A DNA stretch of 33,674 bases, from NCBI GenBank assembly GCA_964492595.1, contig CAZBKY010000007.1, positions 1 through 33,674 on the forward strand. The letters are read 5' to 3'. Both the position numbers and the translations under genes were made by a program. Source of the DNA: CAYNFP01 sp964492595 (GTDB taxonomy: Bacteria > Bacillota_I > Bacilli_A > RF39 > UBA660). How positions within the stretch are numbered: the stretch's first letter is position 1; the number at the start of each line of letters is the position of its first letter. Below, one piece after another: positions 7,983 through 15,731 of the stretch. The notes under the pieces were generated by a model, which made no database searches, had not been told where the DNA came from, and worked only from the letters and a program-made list of their open reading frames with translations.

Positions 7983-8147
7983 ATGAGAAATAAAGAATGG
8001 GTTTATATTATTTTGAATTTAATTGCAACTATATTTTATTTTATTGCATTTTTTAATAAAAATATGACATATTTAGGAATTGGTGGGTCAATTTTAATTT
8101 TGAATTCTATAATTAACACATTCCCAATTAAAAAGAATAAGCGTTAG
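7983..8147 (+). CDS. Small two-TM membrane protein
   Basis: A 54-residue protein of unknown function with two hydrophobic segments (about residues 7-24 and 29-47) and a basic C-terminus ending in PIKKNKR. It starts MRNKEW at an ATG six bases after a TATAAT box, so its message is probably leaderless. A start six codons upstream would lie inside the promoter and is rejected. It runs toward nusG, and its last bases overlap the presumed nusG terminator. That a real promoter drives it supports a true gene, but no homologue is recognised. Confidence 0.55.
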   Translation: MRNKEWVYIILNLIATIFYFIAFFNKNMTYLGIGGSILILNSIINTFPIKKNKR

Positions 8148-8151
8148 CTTA
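8130..8151 (-). terminator. Probable terminator after nusG
   Basis: On the minus strand TAAGC, four-base loop, GCTTA, then TTCTTTTT, seven bases past the nusG stop. The stem is only five pairs, but it is the only candidate between nusG and the convergent small gene. Confidence 0.45.
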
Positions 8152-8157
8152 CTCTAT

Positions 8158-8694
8158 TTAACATTTATTAATTTGCAATAGTTCAACTTCAACAGGTGTT
8201 TCCTGACCAAATAAATCTATTAATATTGTTAGTTTCTGATTATCTAAATCAACAGTTTCAATTTTACCAAACATTCCTTTAAATGGTCCTTCTATAATAG
8301 TAACAGAATCTCCTGGGTTAACATCAGTATTGATTTCTGTTTTATTTAATCCTTCATTTGCTAAAATCTTATCTATTTCCTGAGGTAATAATGGAGTTGG
8401 TTTTGCTCCTTTACCAGAAGATCCAATAAACCCGGTAACTCCAGGTGTATTACGAACAACATACCAGGCTTCATCGCTCATAATCATTTCCACTAAAACA
8501 TATCCGGGAAACATTTTTTTGATTTTTTCTTTTTTTACTCCATCTTTGATTTCAACTTCCTTTTGTTCGGGAATAATCACTCTAAAAATGTGATTTTCCA
8601 TACCCATAGATTCAGTTCTCATTTCAAGATTATCTTTAACCCTGCTTTCATGCCCTGAATAAGTATTTACAACATACCAATTTTTTTCTTCCAT
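8158..8694 (-). CDS. nusG: Transcription termination/antitermination factor NusG
   Basis: 178 residues, normal length. The NGN domain starts with KNWYVVNTYSGHESRVKDNL and includes KMFPGYVLVEM and VRNTPGVTGFIG, the RNA polymerase-binding surface. The C-terminal KOW domain contains VNPGDSVTIIEGPFKGMFGK. In Bacillota NusG mediates pausing at certain T-rich sites. It lies one base after secE and shares its promoter. In most Bacillota nusG runs directly into rplK; here it is followed by a probable terminator and an unrelated 2.1 kb block. Confidence 0.98.
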   Translation of the reverse strand: MEEKNWYVVNTYSGHESRVKDNLEMRTESMGMENHIFRVIIPEQKEVEIKDGVKKEKIKKMFPGYVLVEMIMSDEAWYVVRNTPGVTGFIGSSGKGAKPTPLLPQEIDKILANEGLNKTEINTDVNPGDSVTIIEGPFKGMFGKIETVDLDNQKLTILIDLFGQETPVEVELLQINKC

Positions 8695-8695
8695 A

Positions 8696-8875
8696 CTAAC
8701 TTAATACCCCTCTCAAAAATGCAAATGCCGCATCTAAAATATAAAAGAATAATGCAAAAAATCCTATCATTGCTAGAGAAATAACAGATTTCTTCATCAT
8801 ATCTTTTCCGCTAGGCCAATGAGTTCTTTTTGCTTCTTTACCTACTCCTTCAAAAAAATTTTTAATTTTTTCCAT
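8696..8875 (-). CDS. secE: Preprotein translocase subunit SecE
   Basis: Short single-spanning SecE of 59 residues, the form usual in Bacillota, which clamps SecY in the translocon. The amphipathic region reads FFEGVGKEAKRTHWPSGKDM, with the conserved E..R..WP motif, followed by one membrane segment (VISLAMIGFFALFFYILDAA). The ATG at 8873-8875 has a strong GGAGG; an upstream in-frame start would read through the promoter leader and is rejected. No rpmG precedes it, unlike many relatives. It is cotranscribed with nusG. Confidence 0.95.
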   Translation of the reverse strand: MEKIKNFFEGVGKEAKRTHWPSGKDMMKKSVISLAMIGFFALFFYILDAAFAFLRGVLS

Positions 8876-8919
8876 ATAATCCTCCAAAAAAAAACACTTT
8901 CTTTTCTTTGTGTAAATAA

Positions 8920-8948
8920 AATATATCATATTATATTCTATTATTCAA
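8920..8948 (-). promoter_or_regulatory. SigA-type promoter of secE-nusG
   Basis: TTGAAT, 17 bases, TATATT with an extended TGA on the minus strand, about 45 bases before the secE start. Confidence 0.6.
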
Positions 8949-9053
8949 GTGTTTTTTGAATGATTTTTAAATTTTAACACCGTTTTTATACATATTGAAA
9001 GTTGCGGTTGCAATTTGTATAAAAAATATTGTGACCATCTAAGGTTAATAATA

Positions 9054-9077
9054 TAAAAATATAGATTTCTCTATATT
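9054..9077 (-). terminator. Intrinsic terminator after khpA
   Basis: AATATAGA, a four-base GAAA-type loop, TCTATATT followed by T-rich sequence on the minus strand. The eight-pair stem begins at the khpA stop codon. It implies that rpsP-khpA form a two-gene transcript, without the rimM-trmD-rplS genes that often follow. Confidence 0.65.
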
Positions 9078-9319
9078 TAAAATGAATCAATATTTACTTT
9101 TATATTTCTTTTACCTTCGTTATAAGCTTTTGCCTGTATTAATGTTTTAATTGAATTAGCAATTTTTCCTCTTTTTCCAATCACTCTTCCCATATCTGAT
9201 TCACTAACTAAAATTTCAATTATTAAACCTTCTTCGGTTTCAAAATCTTTAACTTTAATCAGGTCCTCTTCTTTTGCTAAGTGAGCAACTAAAAATTCAG
9301 CAAATTCTACCAAATTCAT
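9077..9319 (-). CDS. khpA: KH-domain RNA-binding protein KhpA (YlqC)
   Basis: 80-residue single KH domain with the signature ESDMGRVIGKRGKIANSIKT (GxxG-type RNA-binding loop at about residues 47-52), identical in size and position to B. subtilis YlqC, which follows rpsP. KhpA with its partner KhpB binds RNA and influences cell size and elongation in some Bacillota. The ATG overlaps the rpsP stop by one base (TAATG), so translation is coupled to S16. A terminator follows directly. Confidence 0.93.
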   Translation of the reverse strand: MNLVEFAEFLVAHLAKEEDLIKVKDFETEEGLIIEILVSESDMGRVIGKRGKIANSIKTLIQAKAYNEGKRNIKVNIDSF

Positions 9320-9588
9320 TATTTTTTATTCTTTGAATCATGAAATTTTTTCATAATTCCTTCTTTACTAAAAATATTTTTCACAGTATCTGTTGGAGTT
9401 GCTCCCGCTGATAACCATTTTAATGCTAATTCTTCATTAATACTAGTCTTATTGTTCTCCAGTGTACTGTAAGTACCTATTAATTCAATGAAACTTCCAT
9501 CTCTTTTCTCTCTTGAGTCAGAAGCCACAATACGGTAAAAAGGTCTTTTTTTAGAACCTATTCTTTTAAGTCTTAATTTAACTGCCAT
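9319..9588 (-). CDS. rpsP: Small ribosomal subunit protein bS16
   Basis: 89 residues, normal length. MAVKLRLKRIGSKKRPFYRI is the diagnostic N-terminus, followed by VASDSREKRDGSFIE and LSAGATPTDTVKNIF. The ATG at 9586-9588 has an AAGGAG motif nearby; an upstream alternative start is rejected because the family begins at MAVKL. It assembles early in 16S rRNA folding. It is coupled to khpA by a one-base overlap and preceded by the terminator of cotE. Confidence 0.97.
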   Translation of the reverse strand: MAVKLRLKRIGSKKRPFYRIVASDSREKRDGSFIELIGTYSTLENNKTSINEELALKWLSAGATPTDTVKNIFSKEGIMKKFHDSKNKK

Positions 9589-9624
9589 ATTTTCTCCTTC
9601 TTTCTTTATAATATTACTACACAA

Positions 9625-9656
9625 AATAAAAGATGTCAACTATTTTTGGTTGACAC
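9625..9656 (-). terminator. Intrinsic terminator after cotE
   Basis: GTGTCAAC, eight-base loop, GTTGACAT (one G-U pair), then TTTTATTTT on the minus strand, located just after the cotE stop. Confidence 0.75.
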
Positions 9657-9663
9657 CATTCAT

Positions 9664-10203
9664 TTATTCACTTAGAAATTCTTCTGTTACTTCTTCATCT
9701 ATTTCTTTATCGACTTCTTCAGCTGTTTTTTCCTCTTCTATAATGTCGTAATCTTCTTCCTCATCTTCTACAAATATTCTTACTTTAGTATCTCCTATTA
9801 TTTCAATTCCAAGTTCTTTTTCAATTTCATAATTAATCGTATTATCTTCTACATTTACATCTACACAATTTGGATTTCTTAGACTCTTGATGATTATTTC
9901 AGAGTTATTTGTAAGAGTTGCCTCATTTTTCAAACCAACTTTTACATTCTCAACATAATTGATTCTGTCTGTTATTACATTAGTTTTAGTATTGTTATCA
10001 TAACTGTACCAGATATTTACATCAAAATTACCTTGAATTAAAACTGAACCGTTGTTATTATTACCAAACAAATTATGATTTATTACCCAGCAGCCTAAAA
10101 CTGTATCAATATCATCATCAACAGTAATATTGTATTTATTTTTAAATGTCTTTTTGCCCTTCCCGATTACAGCTTTAGTAACTATTTCTTTATACTGTGC
10201 CAT
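9664..10203 (-). CDS. cotE: Outer spore coat morphogenetic protein CotE
   Basis: 179 residues. The start MAQYKEIVTKAVIGKGKKTF closely parallels B. subtilis CotE, and further hallmarks follow: LGCWVINHN, an FDVNIWYSYDNNTKT block, NPNCVDVNV, and a long acidic C-terminal tail (DEEEDYDIIEEEKTAEEVDK and on). In Bacillus CotE directs assembly of the outer spore coat around the forespore. It is next to miaB, as in B. subtilis (which has ricA between). It has AGGAGGAG before its ATG and a match to a SigK-type promoter. The tail's acidic character is normal for the family. It shows the lineage has, or recently had, endospore formation of the Bacilli type. Confidence 0.92.
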   Translation of the reverse strand: MAQYKEIVTKAVIGKGKKTFKNKYNITVDDDIDTVLGCWVINHNLFGNNNNGSVLIQGNFDVNIWYSYDNNTKTNVITDRINYVENVKVGLKNEATLTNNSEIIIKSLRNPNCVDVNVEDNTINYEIEKELGIEIIGDTKVRIFVEDEEEDYDIIEEEKTAEEVDKEIDEEVTEEFLSE

Positions 10204-10219
10204 ACTCTCCTCCTCATTT

Positions 10220-10247
10220 TAATTTATGCATTTAGCCTAAATTATGT
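10220..10247 (-). promoter_or_regulatory. SigK-like promoter upstream of cotE
   Basis: On the minus strand AC, 17 bases, then CATAAATTA, an exact match to the -10 pattern CATAnnnTA of the late mother-cell sigma factor SigK with its minimal -35 AC. It begins within the last codons of miaB and is about 20 bases from the cotE start. B. subtilis cotE also has a SigK promoter. The motif is short and AT-rich, so chance is possible. Confidence 0.45.
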
Positions 10248-11670
10248 GAGAAGTAATATTCTGCACCATTTTGCCATCCAAGCTGAAACTCTTGGTTTCT
10301 TCTATCTTTACATCGATAATTTCTCCAATTTTTTCTTTTGGAGCTTCAATATTAACCAGTTTCATATTTTCAGTATATCCCATTAATTTAGTATTATCTT
10401 TTTCACTAATACCTAAAACAAGGCATTTAACTATAGTGTCTTTCATTTTTTTATTTGATTCATTACTGTAAGTATTTACAATGCTGTTTAGTTTTTTTAA
10501 TCTTTCTTTTTTTACGGACTCAGGCGTTTGTTTATCCATAAGAGCGGCGGGTGTTCCTTTTCTTGGAGAATACATAAATGTAAAAGCTCCATCAAATTTA
10601 CATTCATTAACTAAATCCAAAGTTTCTTTAAAGTCTTCTTCTGTTTCGTTAGGAAATCCAACTATTATATCTGTTGTTATTGAAACCCCAGGAATTTTTC
10701 CTTTTATTTTACTATATAATTTTATATATTCTTCTTTTGTATATCTTCTTCCCATAAGTTTTAATATTTTATCGCTTCCAGATTGTACTGGCAAATGTAT
10801 ATAAGGCATTATATTCTTATATTTTGATATCACCTCAATCATATTGTCTGTAAAATCCCAGGGATGAGAAGTGACAAATCTAACTCTATCAATTTCCGTT
10901 TTCGCAACATCTTCAAGCAGTGAAGATAAGTCATAATTATTATATAAATCTTTTCCATAGGCATTAACATTTTGTCCTAAAAGAGTTACCTCTTTATACC
11001 CTTCACGTTTTAAATCTATAACTTCATTTATAATACTTTCTTTTTTTCTGCTTCTTTGCTTACCTCTAGCATAAGGCACGATACAATAGGTACAAAATTT
11101 ATCACAGCCATAAATTATATTAACCCAGGCTGTTATGTTTGAAGCTCTTTTAACAGGAATTCCTTCTATAACATCTCCTTCTTTACTAAATACTTCTATA
11201 TTTAATTTTTTATCACTAAAAGAATTATAAATAATTTCTAATAAATCATTTAAATTATGAGTTCCAATAACAAAATCAAGCCATTTATATTTACTTAATA
11301 TCTCTGCAGTTACACTTTCTTCCTGTGCCATACATCCACATAATCCGACTATTAAATCTGTTTTAGTTTCTTTTAAATGCTTAATTCTTCCTAAAAGGCC
11401 AAATACTTTATTGTGAGCATTTTCTCTAATCGCACAAGTATTTAATATTATTAAATCAGCAGAAGACATAATTTCTGTTTCTTCAAAACCTGCACTTTCA
11501 AGCAAACCTTTGATATTTTCTGAATCGTGCTCATTCATTTGACAGCCATATGTTTTTAACATATATTTTTTATTCACACCAAAATTGTTTTGTTTTTCCA
11601 AACAAAAATTTATATATTGAGACTTTTTATTTGTCCTTTTTTTAGCCTGAATCATGTCTGGCAAATTCAT
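10237..11670 (-). CDS. miaB: tRNA-2-methylthio-N6-dimethylallyladenosine synthase MiaB
   Basis: 477-residue radical-SAM methylthiotransferase acting on i6A37 in tRNA anticodon loops. The N-terminal cluster domain has cysteines at about 43 (YGCQMNEHDSE), 79 (LNTCAIRENA) and 113 (CGCMAQEE). The radical SAM motif YGCDKFCTYCIVPYARG is at about 188-204, and a C-terminal TRAM domain follows. I chose the ATG at 11668-11670 since GGATGTGA, near the ideal ribosome binding site, precedes it; an ATG five codons upstream lies five bases after a TATAAT box. It sits beside cotE as in Bacillus. Confidence 0.96.
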   Translation of the reverse strand: MNLPDMIQAKKRTNKKSQYINFCLEKQNNFGVNKKYMLKTYGCQMNEHDSENIKGLLESAGFEETEIMSSADLIILNTCAIRENAHNKVFGLLGRIKHLKETKTDLIVGLCGCMAQEESVTAEILSKYKWLDFVIGTHNLNDLLEIIYNSFSDKKLNIEVFSKEGDVIEGIPVKRASNITAWVNIIYGCDKFCTYCIVPYARGKQRSRKKESIINEVIDLKREGYKEVTLLGQNVNAYGKDLYNNYDLSSLLEDVAKTEIDRVRFVTSHPWDFTDNMIEVISKYKNIMPYIHLPVQSGSDKILKLMGRRYTKEEYIKLYSKIKGKIPGVSITTDIIVGFPNETEEDFKETLDLVNECKFDGAFTFMYSPRKGTPAALMDKQTPESVKKERLKKLNSIVNTYSNESNKKMKDTIVKCLVLGISEKDNTKLMGYTENMKLVNIEAPKEKIGEIIDVKIEETKSFSLDGKMVQNITSHII

Positions 11671-11703
11671 AATAATCACATCCATTAGTGATTATAGCAT
11701 ACT

Positions 11704-12042
11704 CTAAATTAATTTTATATCTAAAACATCTTGGTATTTTATTATTTTATTTGTTATTGTAAGTAAACCCTCTGGCATTCTAGCTATTATAATTTCTCTA
11801 AGATTACCATCACTTTTGGTGTTAATTAAAACTTTAGCTTTGTATGCAAATTTTTTAGAAGAAAAAATATCATTGATTTTTTTCTTTACAGACAGTTCAT
11901 TTAAAAACTCTTTTGAAGCATCATCCTTTTGAAGTATAGTTTCAGTTTGAAATTTAGAATTTGAGTAAAATACACTCTTATTATTGGGATCTATATTTTT
12001 TGCTTCTCTACCCACAAAAACACTTGGTAATTTATTTTCCAT
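11704..12042 (-). CDS. Small conserved-looking protein, unknown
   Basis: 112 residues with no membrane segment and no motif I recognise. The first 30 residues (MENKLPSVFVGREAKNIDPN and on) are polar, followed by a mixed alpha/beta region with YKAKVLINTKSDGNLREIII and ARMPEGLLTITN. It begins at an ATG with GGAGGG eight bases upstream; a start four codons earlier lies over that site and is rejected. It is upstream of miaB in the same direction and divergent from the SEDS gene. The stretch before it contains CATAATATA, a possible mother-cell -10 box without a clear -35. Given its neighbours cotE and a SpoVE-like gene it might be sporulation-related, but that is only positional. Confidence 0.6.
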   Translation of the reverse strand: MENKLPSVFVGREAKNIDPNNKSVFYSNSKFQTETILQKDDASKEFLNELSVKKKINDIFSSKKFAYKAKVLINTKSDGNLREIIIARMPEGLLTITNKIIKYQDVLDIKLI

Positions 12043-12117
12043 AAAACCCTCCAATATATATTATGTTCTTTGCCTATTATTGATATAAAATTTATTTTTC
12101 TGTAAATAATAAAATAT

Positions 12118-13218
12118 ATGAGAAATAAAAAGAAAATGGAAATACTTTTACCTATTTGTATATTGTTTTTCTTTTTTGTGAGTGTAATTTCAATATATTC
12201 TTCTTCAAGTATATTATCTGTTAATTATAGTATTTTATATATAAAGCAGCTTATATGGTATATTATTGGATTTATAATTTTCTTTGCCTGCCTGATAGTA
12301 GGAAACGATAAAATTATAAGATATTCTTATCCTATATACATTGCATCTATTATATTGCTTATATTAGTTTTACTATTTGGAAATGAAGTTAATAATACTA
12401 AAGGATGGATAACTTTCGGTTCTTTAGGGTTTCAGCCCAGTGAATTTGCTAAACTCTCTTTAATTCTTTTTTTATCAAAATTGCTTAATGATTACCATTT
12501 TAAAGAAAATAAAAACTCAAAAAGTGAATTTAATCTGATATTGAAAATATTGTTAATAACATTTATTCCTAGTATTTTAGTTTTTGTAGAGCCAGATACT
12601 GGTGCGGTTATAAGTTATCTGGTTATCGCAGCAACTATGATATTTTTTAGTGAAGTACGAAAAAGATGGCTTATAGTGCTTAGTGCTTTATTATTATTTT
12701 TAATCCTAGGTTTATCATTATTCTATATATATAGACAAAATGAATTCATTAATATTCTTGGGAGTGGTTTTTATTATAGAATAAACAGAATTGTAGAGTG
12801 GAAAGCAAGCAGCGGAATGCAACTTGAAAATAGTCTGATAGCTATTGGTACATCAGGGTTCACTGGATTTGGCATAGGTAAAACACCGATATATTTTCCA
12901 GAGCCATATACAGATTTTATATTTTCAATATACACGAGCAATTTTGGTTTAATTGGGGCTGTTATATTATTGATGGTTATATTTATATTTGATTATCAGT
13001 TAATAAAAATAGGAATTAACTCTTCAAGAACACTAAATAAATATATCATCGCAGGAATTGCAGTATCTTTTATATATCCCCAGATACAAAATATAGCTAT
13101 GACTATAGGAGTTCTTCCTATAATGGGTATAACCTTGCCTTTTATCAGTTATGGAGGCTCTTCATTACTGGTATCTTTTATAATGGTTGCATTAGTTATT
13201 AATTCACGAGAAAAGTAA
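12118..13218 (+). CDS. SEDS-family peptidoglycan glycosyltransferase (RodA/FtsW/SpoVE type)
   Basis: 366 residues with about ten membrane segments. Family hallmarks: NTKGWITFGSLGFQPSEFAK (about 93-112), the catalytic Asp in FVEPDTGA (about residue 160), FPEPYTDFIFSI (about 260-272) and the C-terminal GVLPIMGITLPFISYGGSS. SEDS proteins polymerise lipid II with a cognate class B PBP. The FPE..TDFIF form resembles RodA as well as FtsW/SpoVE, so the subtype is open; location near cotE allows SpoVE. No class B PBP is adjacent. The ATG has no ribosome binding site: the 18 bases before it contain no purine-rich GG, so initiation may be leaderless or otherwise unusual. Confidence 0.9.
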   Translation: MRNKKKMEILLPICILFFFFVSVISIYSSSSILSVNYSILYIKQLIWYIIGFIIFFACLIVGNDKIIRYSYPIYIASIILLILVLLFGNEVNNTKGWITFGSLGFQPSEFAKLSLILFLSKLLNDYHFKENKNSKSEFNLILKILLITFIPSILVFVEPDTGAVISYLVIAATMIFFSEVRKRWLIVLSALLLFLILGLSLFYIYRQNEFINILGSGFYYRINRIVEWKASSGMQLENSLIAIGTSGFTGFGIGKTPIYFPEPYTDFIFSIYTSNFGLIGAVILLMVIFIFDYQLIKIGINSSRTLNKYIIAGIAVSFIYPQIQNIAMTIGVLPIMGITLPFISYGGSSLLVSFIMVALVINSREK

Positions 13219-13229
13219 AAGAATTTTAC

Positions 13230-13259
13230 ATTATGAGTTAAAGTCATAATTTTCTTTTT
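13230..13259 (+). terminator. Terminator after the SEDS gene
   Basis: ATTATGA, seven-base loop, TCATAAT, then TTTTCTTTTT on the plus strand. It overlaps the 3' end of the convergent phosphoesterase gene. Confidence 0.6.
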
Positions 13260-14200
13260 AGAGTTATTGTTGTTATATCTTTAGCCATTCCAGTATTCAC
13301 TAACGCAAATAAAGGATTTGGATCACACCATTTGTTGAGTCCTCCTGTAATTATAAGTTTTCCATTATATAAATCATGAATGCCTCTACATTTAGAGACT
13401 ATTCTAAAAGCTGGTCCGCTTGAACCATCTCCTTCACTTGCGGCGATGCCTTTGTCTTCTTTTACTATACCAAATCTTTGCCAATGCTTAGGTATATTTC
13501 CATCATGCATATGTCCGCAAACAAATATGTCGCCACGACTTAGAATCATTTTTGCTTTTTCTAAACCAGCTATTTCTTTTTCACTTATGTCAGGATTTTT
13601 TAAAGATTTGACTATATATTCTTCGGTATCTGATAAAACTTCTGGAGAATGTGTCATGATAATAGTAAAATTATCATTTATTTCTCTTTTAGACAAATCA
13701 AAATTTATTAATGTATCCAAAAAATATTTCATCCAATAATCTTTAAATCTTATATAATAAGCCTCAAATTGAGGAGAAAGCCCTATTATATTAAAATCTT
13801 CTGTAATAAACATCTCATTTTCAAGTAAATAAAATTTTTCTTTATTTTCTGATTCAAAATCTCTAAAATATTTTAGGGTATCACTAGCCTTTAAAACTTT
13901 ACCATTTTTTAAATCATGATTGCCCAGGCAAACAAAAATAATTGATATTTTTACTAATTCTTTTAACAAATAACTTAGTTTGTTTTTGGTTGATTCTTTA
14001 TAAAGATCATCTGCAGTATATATGATATCTCCAGGTATTAAAATAAAATCGGGTTTTAAACTTTTAAGTTTTTCGAGCAGTTTATAATATAATTTGTAAG
14101 TTGTGTACTTAGTATTGTGTATATCGGCAATTAAACATATGGTGTAATCTTTTTTTATTTTTTCACTGGATATTGTTATAGTTTCATTACTGATTTTCAT
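13244..14200 (-). CDS. Calcineurin-like metallophosphoesterase
   Basis: 318 residues with a complete set of dimetal motifs: LIADIHNTK (D26, H28), LIPGDII (GD at 57-58), LGNHD (93-96), a His in MTHSPE in the middle, and GHMHDG near residue 240. The most similar families are YkuE-like phosphoesterases, but no membrane segment is seen and the substrate is unknown. The ATG follows AAAGGTAT, which lies inside a 34-codon upstream ORF that itself resembles the start of another metallophosphoesterase and overlaps this gene by 14 bases. The C-terminal region has a Gly/Ser-rich loop (GDGSSGPAFRI). It is convergent with the SEDS gene and shares its terminator. Confidence 0.88.
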   Translation of the reverse strand: MKISNETITISSEKIKKDYTICLIADIHNTKYTTYKLYYKLLEKLKSLKPDFILIPGDIIYTADDLYKESTKNKLSYLLKELVKISIIFVCLGNHDLKNGKVLKASDTLKYFRDFESENKEKFYLLENEMFITEDFNIIGLSPQFEAYYIRFKDYWMKYFLDTLINFDLSKREINDNFTIIMTHSPEVLSDTEEYIVKSLKNPDISEKEIAGLEKAKMILSRGDIFVCGHMHDGNIPKHWQRFGIVKEDKGIAASEGDGSSGPAFRIVSKCRGIHDLYNGKLIITGGLNKWCDPNPLFALVNTGMAKDITTITLKRKL

Positions 14201-14291
14201 TTCGTATACCTTTTCCTTTAATATCTTCTAAAGCTATAGTCAATGCTGTCAAATTTGAATGTATATCAGATATAATAACTATTTTTTCCAT
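14187..14291 (-). pseudogene. N-terminal remnant of a second metallophosphoesterase (34-codon ORF)
   Basis: An ORF of 34 codons beginning MEKIVIISDIHSNLTALTIA and continuing LEDIKGKGI. This is the canonical start of a YfcE/Ap4A-hydrolase-like phosphoesterase (IISDIHxNL.AL..vl.di), but it breaks off where the GD motif should follow, then runs RNENQ-stop into the start of the downstream gene. It still has a good AAGGAG and spacing. Either a deletion fused the beginning of a phosphoesterase gene to the next one, or it persists as a coupled leader ORF: its stop lies 14 bases inside the following CDS. Confidence 0.65.
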
Positions 14292-14346
14292 ATTAAAACT
14301 CCTTATAACTTAATTATATAATAAAACTTTATAAAAAGAAAAAATA

Positions 14347-15651
14347 TTATTTAAATTTAAATAACAGCCATCCTACCAATATTCCTGATGCAATAGTTAA
14401 AATGATTATTAGAGCCATAATAAAGATTTTTCTTCTTCCTGTTTTTCCTATTTTCAGGTTTTCCAAAGTTTTATCAGATGCGATGTATTTATCCATTCTC
14501 TTTAATTCTTCTTCTGTAAGAGAATTACTGTTTGTAGCAAATCTTTTGTCTAACTCATTATATTCACTTTCATCCATTCTATCCATAGGACCTATATTAT
14601 CTATTTTTACAATAGCTTCTTTTACAAAAAGTCCCTCTTCTTTATTTATCACCATTTTACTATTATCATATTTATTTTCATCACCTATATGAGAAAGCTC
14701 AATATTATCTTTATATAAAGATACATTTAAATCATTTTCGTTTAACGTTTTTAATAATTCTTCTGTTGTTACAATTTTATTTCCAACTTTTAAACTATTA
14801 TATACTTTAATAAATAAGTCAATATTATCAGTTTCATATAAATTCTCATTACCATTTTCATCAATAAATTTTATTATTTTATTATTTTCAGTATCAACCA
14901 CAAGTACTTGATCAACTTCTTTTACAACCTCATTTATTGAATCTACCACTTCATCTAAATTCTGAGTGCTTTCTAAAATCGTTCTTTCATTAGTTATTTT
15001 ATTAATATTTTTTATTAAATTCTCATCCCCCAGTTCATTAATTAGCTCTTCGGGATTTTTTGAAAAAATTAATTTATCAAATTTATCTTTAAATATCTCT
15101 TTCAAAGCAACTCCGATTTCAAGAACATTAATCATATTTTTGTGAGTACTTACAATAAATCCCTGTTCTACTCCCAATTTATGAGAAAATACTTCTATCG
15201 CACTTTCCATAATTACCTTCTCTTTTATTGACATTTCATCCAACATTAAAATCATTTTCAGGATTTCCTGAGTATATAAAGATTTTATAATATCTTTTTC
15301 TTTTATATTTAATTCTCCTGAGAATAGAATTAATTCTTCCGTATTAATATTATAATAATTATCTTCTATCTTTCCTTTTAATACTTCTAAATCAAAAGAA
15401 TTTTTTGATTTTATTCTATCTATATTTTCTTTATTTATAAATCCATCGGATATTATTATTTTACCTTCTGATGCATCATACTCTATCGGATTTTTAGAGG
15501 TACTTTCTATTATAATGCTGTTTTCTGTATCAAATGAGTATAAAAGTTTCTTATCTTCTTCACTTAAAAACTCACCATACATCGTAATTATTTTTTCTCT
15601 TAAATATTTGTAAACCTCTTCCATTGTTTCTTTAAATTCATCATTTTTCAT
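14347..15651 (-). CDS. Unknown tail-anchored protein
   Basis: 434 residues, not recognised. Almost the whole protein is soluble, rich in Glu, Lys, Asn and Ile, with many predicted helices (for instance VVDSINEVVKEVDQVLVVD near the middle). There is no signal peptide. Only the last 25 residues are hydrophobic (IFIMALIIILTIASGILVGW) followed by LLFKFK, so it looks like a C-terminally anchored protein with its bulk in the cytoplasm. An acidic stretch with SLTEEELKRMDKYIASDKTL precedes the anchor. It has GGGAGG before the ATG and its own SigA-type promoter. It lies between the phosphoesterase genes and the lipid flippase, apparently as a single-gene unit. Confidence 0.7.
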   Translation of the reverse strand: MKNDEFKETMEEVYKYLREKIITMYGEFLSEEDKKLLYSFDTENSIIIESTSKNPIEYDASEGKIIISDGFINKENIDRIKSKNSFDLEVLKGKIEDNYYNINTEELILFSGELNIKEKDIIKSLYTQEILKMILMLDEMSIKEKVIMESAIEVFSHKLGVEQGFIVSTHKNMINVLEIGVALKEIFKDKFDKLIFSKNPEELINELGDENLIKNINKITNERTILESTQNLDEVVDSINEVVKEVDQVLVVDTENNKIIKFIDENGNENLYETDNIDLFIKVYNSLKVGNKIVTTEELLKTLNENDLNVSLYKDNIELSHIGDENKYDNSKMVINKEEGLFVKEAIVKIDNIGPMDRMDESEYNELDKRFATNSNSLTEEELKRMDKYIASDKTLENLKIGKTGRRKIFIMALIIILTIASGILVGWLLFKFK

Positions 15652-15678
15652 AGAGTTTGCCTCCCTCTATTTTAATTC

Positions 15679-15707
15679 ATATTATCATTTTGCAAAAAAC
15701 ATTTCAA
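15679..15707 (-). promoter_or_regulatory. SigA-type promoter for the tail-anchored protein gene
   Basis: TTGAAA, 17 bases, TAATAT with an extended TGA on the minus strand, about 28 bases before the ATG. Confidence 0.55.
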
Positions 15708-15731
15708 GTTTACATATCTTTTGCATTTGAT

